A DNA stretch of 64,000 nt from the NCBI GenBank assembly GCA_963691815.1, contig OY829655.1, forward strand, positions 14,469,279-14,533,278. Direction: 5' to 3'. Source of the stretch: Echiichthys vipera (taxonomy: Eukaryota; Chordata; Actinopteri; Perciformes; Trachinidae). Shown here piece by piece: positions 38,901 through 64,000 of this stretch. The notes below the pieces were generated by a model. It saw nothing but the letters and a program-made list of their open reading frames with translations, did not search any database and was not told the DNA's origin. The stretch's first letter is position 1. Every line of letters begins with the position of its first letter. The translations under genes were made by a program, and so were the position numbers.

Positions 38901-41295
38901 AGGAATGACTTGCCACTCTAGAATAGCCTGGATTGTTAGAAATTGTCAGAGAACTGAATCTGACTCACTCAAAGTATTCTGTTATATATTAAGACTGTTG
39001 AGTCTGGTTTTACTGGATATTCTGAAATTACCCAAGCACAGATACTACAGATGGATTTAAACTGCAATAAATTATAGAGGTTTAAACACTAATAGTTAAA
39101 AAAAAAAAAAAAGATTTGACAAGATAATTAATATGCTGTTGTACTTTGTATACCATGAAAGCTGTTTTTGTAAGCCTCATATCTGTGCGTATGGGTTTTC
39201 CTCAGGTAACGTTTGACACCAGCAAGCACCTGAGTGAGTTGGCTCTGAAGAGAAGGAGCCTGGAGAGGCTGAAGTTACAGGAGCTGGAGAGGCAGAGAGA
39301 GGAGCAGAAACGACGGGAGAAGGAAGAGGAGGAGCGACGTAAGGAGGAGGAGAGGTATGATGGAAGACAAAAGAGAAATGGAAAGCTAGTTTATGATGAA
39401 CTAGGGAGATTTCTATAACGTGACCCCCAATGCATGGTGGTGTACTACTGCATTCATTTTTTATGGGAAAGTAGATGAAAATGAAAATGTATAGGCAGTT
39501 TTCTTCAAGCTATATTCAGTAATGTTTGACTGTTTCAAAGGTAAACAAAATGAGGATTTTGGAGTTCATTTTCAGTATAATATTGAGGGGTTGACAATGA
39601 AAGGAACATGCTACAATGCATTGCTGCACAGCACTAATTGAACAGAGTTAATAGCCAAAAGATAGCAGAAATAATGGATAATTCACAGGTGACAGTTTCC
39701 CTTTTGTTCAGGAAACAGAAGGAGCAGGAAGAGGAGGAGAAGGAGAGGAAGAAGGAAGAGAGGATACGAAAGCGAGAGCAGAAGCTGCGGGAGAGAGAAG
39801 AGAAGAAGAACCTGAAGAAGGTGAGGCGACAGCAGGAAGAGGAGCAGAAGAAGCTCCAGATGAAGATCGCCATGGAGGAGAGGAGGCTGCTGCTGGCTCA
39901 GCGCAACCTGGAGTCGATACGGCTCATTGCTGAGCTGTTGGCCAGGGCCAAGGTACATGTACACAAAGATACACATTACACCACTGAATGAGGATACAAA
40001 TTTTCAATAGCAATTTGATACCCTGGTAAACACTTGCTGAACCTAGCAAATGTGAAAGCATTGTAAGTTGAGGTTTGACGCCTCACCAGCCTCATAAATA
40101 TTCAACAGCAAACAATACAGGAAGTGCAACTTACTTGTCTGTCATCAAAGTGGGCTATTGATGTTGGAGCTCGCTTTCATAATAAGTTAGCTGAGAAGAT
40201 CGATACTACTCTCATATTTGCCTTTAAAATATGAAGGCAACACTCCCAAGAAGTTATTGCTCCCTGCCAAAAAGTCAGTGTCTCATCCTGTCTCTCTAAC
40301 CTGAATTTGGATTTCACAGACAAATTTAGTTTTTTATATTTGTATTAAATTGTTTCTATTATCTGTACCTAATATTGTTTCCCCCTCCTCTCCAGGCCCT
40401 GAAGCAGCAACAGCAGGAGAAAGAGAGGATGGAACGAGAGGAACAGGACAGACAGGAGCAGGCCCGGCAGAAGGAGGAACTAGCTCGCCTTCAGCAGCTA
40501 GAGGCCTGCCGACGCAAACAGGAGGAGGAGCTCCGGAGGGTGGAGGTGGAGAAGGAGCGAGCACTGGAGCTCCAGCGCAGAGAGAGGGAGCTAAGGGAGA
40601 GACTGCTTTGCAACATTTTTAAGAAGAGGACTGGTACAACCACAAGAGCTCCAGGCACGCAGGACCAGGCCGGCCCTGTAACGAGCAAGGAGGCCGCCGA
40701 TCCTGGTGGCAATGATGCAATGTTGGGAGTCCTGGGCCGTATGTATGGAGTGAAAGCAGTTGAGAGCACAGAGAAGCAGTTGTCCAAATCTAGTGTGCAT
40801 TCCCAAGTTTTGGGCAAAAACAGAGCAACACAGGAGAGGAAAGGAGGGGACAAGAAGAAAAACCGTGAGGGAAGGAGGGAAGAGGTGGTGAAGTGCAGGC
40901 ACAGTAGGGAGCAAGCGAGGGACCGGGGCCGCTCCCGCAGAGAGAGGACTACCCACAGCCGTAGCAGGAGGAGGCGCTCCGACAGCTACACCAGGAGGAG
41001 AAGAAGCTCTAGCCACCACAGGAGGAGCTCCAGTCGTCACAGGAGGAGCCTCAGTCACCGCGGCAGCAGGAGGCGCAGCCACAGCGGAAGGAGCACAAGC
41101 TCCAGTCAGGACAGGAGCAGGAGCAGCAGCGGGAGGAGTTACAGCAGAGGGAGGAGAAGCGGGCATAGTCACCGTAGATACAGCAGAGGCAGCTCTAGGA
41201 CCAGCAACAAAAGTAGAGACAGGAGGAGTCACAGTCATTACAAATACAAGAGACACAGCAGTAGTAGAGACAGGAGCAACTCCAAAAGATGCTGA
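35963..41295 (+). CDS. akap17a: A-kinase anchoring protein 17A (splicing factor SFRS17A/XE7)
   Basis: Six coding exons, 35963-36289, 36821-37039, 37441-37653, 39206-39354, 39712-39952 and 40396-41295, total 2049 nt, or 682 aa; the human protein is about 695 aa. Phases and GT-AG borders all agree. The start MTTIVHDTAEAV and the blocks SISNWEVMER, FPTRHDWDSFFRDAKDMNET and RNVDIPMLDPYREEM are diagnostic. An RRM-type fold with an insert spans roughly residues 145-255 (TIHLEGLPC ... FEAYVQYQEYGGFTKAM). A long charged coiled coil covers about 260-470. It contains a potentially amphipathic segment, ESIRLIAELLARAKALK, which is a candidate PKA-anchoring helix by inference. The C-terminal 180 residues are Arg/Ser dipeptides, typical of splicing-speckle proteins. 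The product tethers PKA to splicing compartments in mammals. The human gene lies in PAR1 next to ASMT, as here. Confidence 0.95.
36479..36720. mobile_element. MITE with perfect 19-bp inverted ends in akap17a intron 1
   Basis: TTAAACCAGGCATCTCCAA (36479-36497) and TTGGAGATGCCTGGTTTAA (36702-36720) are exact reverse complements flanking a 204-bp GC-richer non-coding core. The exactness suggests recent insertion or a conserved terminal structure. Confidence 0.8.
37654..39205 (+). other. akap17a: akap17a intron 3
   Basis: A 1.55-kb intron with no recognised gene. It contains AT-rich unique sequence and an A-run at about 39098-39112. Confidence 0.6.
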
Positions 41296-43485
41296 GCTCA
41301 TCAGTATTATCAGTGATAATTGATATATTTCCCATTTCAGTTCAGGGACTTGTTTTTGGTCCCTTAAATAAGTGTGGTGTCTTTCTTCAGAATAAAAACA
41401 AGAAGTCTAAGATATTAAAAAAAACATTAATAATTAATGAAAACTCAACTCAACTGAAACAACATATGCAAGTGAACCCTGTATGTGTAAGGCATGTCAG
41501 TTGTTGCACTTGATTCTAGGGAGTTGCTTTTGCCCGTTTTAGTAGTTTTAACACTTCATACTGTCACATTAAAGTTTCTGTCCAAAATGTTCATTGTATT
41601 TACATTAAACAATTTCATGGCATAAAACTCCAAATGTACTATTAACGTTTGAACTGAAGTACACTCAAACTGGAACAGGAATAAATGTAATAGGGTATTT
41701 AAATTTGGTACAAAGTTAGTGATTAATATAATCAATGGTATAAATTGCATTGGACATTGGCTGGCTGATAAATGTTTGAATGAAAGGCTTCTATTATAGG
41801 CTCACTGTATTTGTTAATCGACATGCCAGTCTGACCCCACTGTAAACCCAAAAGCCTGTTGATGATCTCCATTTTCTGCAAGCAAGTTCTCTGTGTGCAT
41901 GAAGAACAGTAAGTTATAGAAATGCAGAGAACACACTTGTGGACTGACTACAAAAGATAAAACACAGCATCACACTTTAATTTAATCAGCATGAAGGTTC
42001 ACACACTTTCACACTCAGACCTCATGCCTGCCTTAGTCGTGGAAGACTTTTAATTGGACTACTGGCTGCTTTTCCATTAACAATGTGAAATGTCCATAGA
42101 CCAGAAGACACCTCTATGTTAAGGCTGACTGTTAAATTGATTTGTTTCGCACTGCTGTGTTAGCTGCCTGAAACATTTCTTGGAAGACTGTTTCAGTATT
42201 GGCTTTTTTTGCTGATAAGCAGCTCAGAAAAAAACGTTACGACTGAACTCAACAGACTTGTCGTCAAGCTCCATCAAGCAGCCCCGTTTTTGATGATCAC
42301 AAAGTTCCAGTCTGAAAAAAAGGACTGAATTATTTTGGTTTTATTTGAATTTCTAAATATTTCGGAAGAAGTAATTTGTTAAGTGAGTGATGACTTGATG
42401 TTGAAAGTGATAATAGCATAATGACATTTAACCTGCATTCCCTCTTAAATGCAAGTGTTTACAAGTCTGTGTCATCGTTTCATCAGTTTTGGGAATCCAG
42501 CTCTGGGACTCAAGTCAAACCAGCACAGCAAGTAAAAGTAAGATGTTAGGATGCGTTCATGACGACAGGTGTGTAGTGCTGGATACATTTAGCCTTACTA
42601 ATAACTGTACAGACTGTTCTCATTGCTGTATTCAAGCTTTAGGGAGGTCCGGTAGTTTTGTTGATACTGCTAGATGTAGGTTACTTGTCGAGGCAAAGCC
42701 CATTTGTTCTGTGTACTGTATGCTCATGATCTACTAGAGCATGTCTAGCACATTGTTAAAATAAAAATTTGAGATAAACGATGTTCTGCCACCTTGCATT
42801 TTTTACTCTTAACATCCTCATGCTTCAACACAATTTAAATTCTGTCAAAAGTGCTTATTGTAAGTCAGTTTTTGGAAATGTTATATCGATCCAAACTTTC
42901 TCAAACCCCTGTGTGATCAAAGGAAACTAAACCAACTCCAGCTGTTGTGTCTGTGTGCTGTCGGTACACTGCTGGTTTAATAAACTGCGTGGATGAATAA
43001 TTAATAGTCAAACTGATGAGTGTCTGTGTAATCTCATCAGGGCATGTGACATGACCGTCTGTGTCATTAGGTCTGATGTTACCATTAGTCTCTCAGCGTA
43101 AGTGCAATCATGCCATATGGAGGAGTGAAGGGAAGCGCATCTTTCATAAGACAGTTTCCCCTTTCCGCTGCGGGGTATTGCAGAAGTGTCAATCGCATGT
43201 TGGGGTCATGAAAACAAGTCTGGTATGAGAATGCACTGAGTGAAAGTCTCTATCCGAGTGTGTGTGAGTGATAATGAACAAGGCAGCAGTGTTCTGCCAG
43301 AGAGTTGTTTCTTTGTCCAATGCAGACTGAGCCCCTGCTCTAATCTGGGTTATCTGGGTGTAATCAGCTTAGCCCACTGCTACACTGGGCACTTTCTAGT
43401 CTGCTTCTGTATTCACTGCGATTCATACACACACCTGTTGGAGGGCCTCAGGAGCAGAACTAGCCAGCAGGGAAGTTCACTTGGC
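41296..43485. other. akap17a 3' UTR and spacer before asmt
   Basis: Candidate akap17a polyadenylation signals are ATTAAA at 41568-41573 and AATAAA at 42760-42765. No exon of a Maf-domain protein is visible here, which argues that the downstream methyltransferase is asmt and not the Maf-fused asmtl. Confidence 0.5.
41568..41573 (+). terminator. akap17a: Candidate poly(A) signal of akap17a
   Basis: ATTAAA 273 bases after the stop, followed by a G/T-containing stretch. A second candidate, AATAAA, lies at 42760-42765. Confidence 0.4.
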
Positions 43486-43494
43486 ATGTATAAG
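43341..43494 (+). promoter_or_regulatory. asmt: Putative asmt core promoter
   Basis: A TATAAG box at 43489-43494 lies 46 bases before the chosen ATG, which places initiation near 43518. Upstream are E-box-type words CACTTG (43478-43483) and CACCTG (43432-43437), and two OTX/CRX-type TAATC words (43341-43346 and 43361-43366). Pineal and photoreceptor genes are known to use OTX/CRX sites combined with E-boxes. These words are short and function is inferred. Confidence 0.4.
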
Positions 43495-43539
43495 AGGTTG
43501 GAGGAGTGCAACATTCAGAGTCCTGTCAAAACTGTGGCA

Positions 43540-57775
<14,236 letters not shown>

Positions 57776-57899
57776 GACCGACAGATAAGGCTTCTTGTGT
57801 GCAAATCCTAGAAACTGACATCATGGTGCATCTGGGGGGATCTTCTTCTACTTTTACTGTAATAGTTTGGGATTTCTTTTGTTTTTTGAAGTTTCTTCA

Positions 57900-57905
57900 A
57901 ATAAA
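57900..57905 (+). terminator. asmt: Candidate poly(A) signal of asmt
   Basis: AATAAA 125 bases after the stop, followed by an A-run and a CACATTGTGTTTCTG downstream element. The position and context are typical of a vertebrate transcript end. Confidence 0.65.
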
Positions 57906-57924
57906 AAAAAGTTTCTCACATTGT

Positions 57925-59246
57925 GTTTCTGCTTTTTCACTGAATCTGTAAGACTAATGAAATAGTCAAACCAAGGCTAATCTTAATGGCTGCTCAATTC
58001 TGGATAATGTGAATTCTGAATTTGTGCATCATGAAGTGGTAATGATGGCTGATGACTGAGCAATTACTGTAAACATCCTTGATTAAATGTGGTTGTTCTT
58101 TAGACTATGACCCAAAAGATGAAACCTTAAATCAACAAATTAAGATTCTGTTACCTTGCGAGGGGAGCACACTAACTTCGTCTATAATATTTTTTATAGG
58201 GAACAAACCCCCCACCCCCCAATTAAATAAAAGTTTTTATTCTGGGTAGTTTCTGAAAATCTCACCTACTGTAGGATAATCTTCAAAGTGCAAAAAAAAA
58301 AATAAGCTTATCCTACAGCCTGTGTCAAATCTAGACAATCAAGTAAGAGACTAATCCCAAAGCGGTCTGATTTAGCTGTAGATGATTAGCCACGCACTGC
58401 AAAGGTCGACCCCTATTAGATGGTGTGCTGTGTGAGCTTCCAGTCTCATTGCTAAGAAGATGAACTTCTTTACATATCTGCTCTCATCATTCAATCCTAA
58501 GCCCTGTGTCTGAACCCCCTCGCCTCTTAACAGCCTAGTAATGCTGTCTTTGTACCGTGTTCTTCGTAAGGATGGACGCGACTCAATGAATATTCTTCAC
58601 AATGACCCAGCCAATCTTTTTTTTCACCCCTATCCTCTAGTGTGTGTTTTCAAAAATGCCTTTTATTAAAGCACAGCCTGTCCCTGTGCTTCACTCCTAC
58701 CACTGATTGTCAGTGAGGGACTTCCACACAAGTTTTTGTGAATATAATTTATACTCATACTTCATACTTACTACATACTTACTTACATTATTACTAACTG
58801 GCATTCATAAGGGCATAAAATGAGCATGCCAAAAGATAATTGTGAAAAATATCAGTCGTCTGACTCCTGAAAAAGATCATAATTAACCCTCAGACACCAA
58901 TAATGTCTGTTCTGCATTCAGAAGACTGTACTGCCACTGTTCATTTCTCTGTTTATTTTCTATACACCCACTCATTCTCACTGCCCTCTATATCCGCGTC
59001 TCTTTGTCTTTTTCTCTCAGTAATTGTGAATAAATCAGACCTCAAAGTGCAACAAATTAGAATTGATGTCAAATCCTTGTGGACAGAGTTACAGAGAGTC
59101 AGCCTAATGAATCGAAATGAAGTGCTGCGGCTGAAGACAGCTTGACCTGTGCAGAGACAGTGATAGCGCCTGGAGACATGGTGCAGTATTACCAATGTCA
59201 TGGTGGTGAACTAGCGCTCTGCACTACTGGGGGCTGATGTCTTCTT
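57925..59246. other. Spacer downstream of asmt
   Basis: No gene or structured repeat could be supported here. The short reading frame at 58903-59145 has no family resemblance and lacks splice or promoter context. Confidence 0.5.
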
Positions 59247-59909
59247 AAAGTGAAATTCCGGCGTAAAATCCTACCAGTGTCTTTTTTGGCAAATACACTC
59301 AAATAAGCAGTCGAGACAGTTTTTTTGTTCAACAACTATTAAGGGAGAAATCCTGGACAGTCGATTACAGTTGCTAACAGTAATTAATGTAATGTAATGC
59401 AGCTAACATTGATTACCTTGGTGCAGCACAGTAGTGGCATTAAAATGGCTTCTTTAACCACTAATAATGCTTATGACAACACCAAACCTCTGCAGTAGCA
59501 AGATAAGAGTCCCTACACATTAACCAAAGCACCAACAACGTAGTTAGAAAACCCAGAGTTTATTGAAAAGTGTTTCAAAAGACTTACCTACTGGCCCCGG
59601 TACCAGCTCCTCTCACAGTAAAGTCCATTTAAGTTGATTAGTAAATGCACATTGATGCTTTGTTTTATGTGTAAGGACTCTGATCATGCTACTGCAGATG
59701 TTTGGTGTTTGGTGGTTAAAAAAAGCTGTTTTAATGCATTCACCGTACTGCTCCGAGATATTCAGTGTTAGCCACATTCGTCTGTTAGCGACTCTACAGT
59801 TTCTCAGTTAATAGTTGTTACATGGGGGAAAAAAATGTCTCACTGGCTTATTTGATGAGTGTATCTGCCGAAAAAGACCCTGGGATGATTTTACGCCGGA
59901 TTTCACTTT
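59247..59909. mobile_element. Complete terminal-inverted-repeat element, 663 bp
   Basis: The left end AAAGTGAAATTCCGGCGTAA (from 59247) and the right end TTACGCCGGATTTCACTTT (to 59909) are inverted repeats of about 23 bp with one extra T on the left. The interior is non-coding. Its middle and right parts match the fragmented copy at 14818-15520, so this is a dispersed family rather than a chance palindrome. Confidence 0.8.
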
Positions 59910-62550
<2,641 letters not shown>

Positions 62551-62567
62551 GTGTTGCCTCAACAGAG

Positions 62568-62621
62568 ATAAAAGGCGGAGATGAGCAGAGAGAGGTGATT
62601 CATCTTTTCATCACAACCATG
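62568..62621 (+). promoter_or_regulatory. Candidate promoter and ATG-only first coding exon of a further gene
   Basis: ATAAAAGG (62568-62575) is a TATA-like box. About 45 bases downstream, ATG at 62619-62621 in a good context (ACAACCATGG) is followed immediately by a strong donor, GTAAGA (62622-62627). A first coding exon holding only the initiator codon is known in some muscle genes. The rest of the gene would lie to the right, beyond the CA tract, probably outside the window. No second exon was found before 64000. Confidence 0.25.
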
Positions 62622-62626
62622 GTAAG

Positions 62627-62828
<202 letters not shown>

Positions 62829-62952
62829 TGACAACTCAATAAAAGTGTCTCCTGGCCGTAAGCCGTACTTTGTCACTTCCAAACACTTCCATAATTCATG
62901 GGCCGCTGACAGCAATATTGAACTGAGGACAAAGATGTCTGCCCTACAGGCA

Positions 62953-62979
62953 ACACACACACACACACACACACACACA
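62953..62979. repeat. (CA)n microsatellite
   Basis: Thirteen to fourteen CA units. Confidence 0.95.
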
Positions 62980-63257
62980 AAGGTGGACGTACGTGTAGAT
63001 TTTTGTCATATAGCTACAAATACAGAGAAACAGAGAATATCTGTTAGTGGAGACCTTTGGAGAGGTGATAAAGCTCTAGCTCTGCTGTGTCTGTGTGTCT
63101 GTGCCTGTGTGTCTGTGTGTGTGTACATGTTACATTTCTTCACTTGATAATGACTAATCCCTCCATGTTTGCCTTTCCTGCTCTCTGTCACTTACTGTTG
63201 CCTTTGCTTTTTGTATCTTTGTCCTGCCCCTTAGCATGACTAAATACAGTCCGTCTC
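62980..63257. other. Spacer between CA tracts, nothing recognised
   Basis: Contains a CTGTGTGT-rich patch (63088-63124) and otherwise unique sequence without coding signal. Confidence 0.5.
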
Positions 63258-63432
<175 letters not shown>

Positions 63433-64000
63433 CTGGCAGACATATTTCAAGGTTGTCACTTCTGCTCCTGGCAGCATGTCACCCACCCTATGCCCCCTCC
63501 TAGACAAAGGACCGGGGACAGAAATATATCCACGTCCCTGTTTTGACATAATTTGATCCTCCTAGCCAATCTTTGGATAAACATGCATAAGTTTGTCTTA
63601 AATCATTTTTTTACAGAATTGATAGTCATCCTGTCAGAACACGTGTCGCCGCCGCATTTGTAACACGGACACTGAAGGCGTCTAAATTTACCATGAGCCT
63701 CTGAATAGGACTGGAAAACATACTCAAATCAAACTGCATTCACACTGTATTAATAAAAAAGCAAGAGGGTTTACATTTTGTTGTTTTAACTTAAGGACCT
63801 ACGAGTTGAAATGGCATTTGCCTTAATTTACATGTTTATTTTTAAATTGACTATTAATTTACTGTAGTGGGTGCAAACCAGGCAATGTGTGATTGCAAAA
63901 AGGGAGTCTTTGAAGTGGATTCCAGGTGATTATCATCAAAAAGAGGAAAACAATGTCAAACAGCTACATAGAGAGTTCATCACAGGGTTTTACTTTGTAT
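63433..64000. other. Right-edge sequence, nothing recognised
   Basis: AT-rich sequence with no exon, repeat end or RNA gene that I can support. Confidence 0.5.

Noticed and set aside
40591..41301. 236-codon minus-strand reading frame
   Set aside because: It is the antisense shadow of the akap17a Arg/Ser-rich exon. The strong codon bias of the plus strand removes stop codons from this frame.
43486..43539. Upstream in-frame ATG as the asmt start
   Set aside because: It overlaps the TATA-like box that fits transcription starting near 43518, so it is unlikely to be in the mRNA; an alternative upstream start cannot be fully excluded.

Overview
The window is animal nuclear DNA, most likely from a percomorph-type teleost fish. 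Coding sequence is split by GT-AG introns. Very long GT/CA microsatellites are frequent, and dispersed repeats of kinds I know from fish genomes (tRNA-derived SINE, short terminal-inverted-repeat elements, Tc1-like ends) fill the introns and spacers. No bacterial, viral or CRISPR-type locus is present.

Layout. (1) 1-7564: the 3' end of sh3rf3 on the + strand, consisting of a repeat-bearing intron and the last two coding exons, followed by a probable 4.6-kb 3' UTR ending near 12.24 kb. (2) 12.25-18.25 kb: spacer with a 182-bp GT tract and several mobile-element relics. (3) 18255-26137: septin10 on the - strand, nine coding exons reconstructed, 423 aa, all phases consistent. (4) 27188-30935: sowahc on the + strand, head-to-head with septin10 across a 1.05-kb shared promoter interval; four coding exons, 532 aa. 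(5) 35963-41295: akap17a on the + strand, six coding exons, 682 aa, ending in an Arg/Ser-rich domain. (6) 43540-57775: asmt on the + strand, eight coding exons, 358 aa. (7) 57.8-64 kb: spacer with a complete terminal-inverted-repeat element, three more long GT/CA tracts and a possible first exon of a further gene at about 62.6 kb.

The genes do not form one pathway. sh3rf3 encodes a SH3-domain ubiquitin ligase scaffold, septin10 a filament-forming GTP-binding protein, sowahc an ankyrin-repeat protein, akap17a a PKA-anchoring splicing factor, and asmt the last enzyme of melatonin synthesis. The gene order is informative: sh3rf3-septin10-sowahc matches human 2q13 and akap17a-asmt matches human PAR1, so two human synteny blocks adjoin here.

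The most interesting local features are in asmt. The exon 5 acceptor sits directly on an 81-bp TG tract, the exon 7 donor is itself the start of a GT repeat, and the 5' flank has an arrangement resembling a pineal/photoreceptor promoter. I found no convincing new multi-gene system. Exon boundaries were derived by hand from reading frame, splice consensus and recalled family sequence, without transcript evidence.
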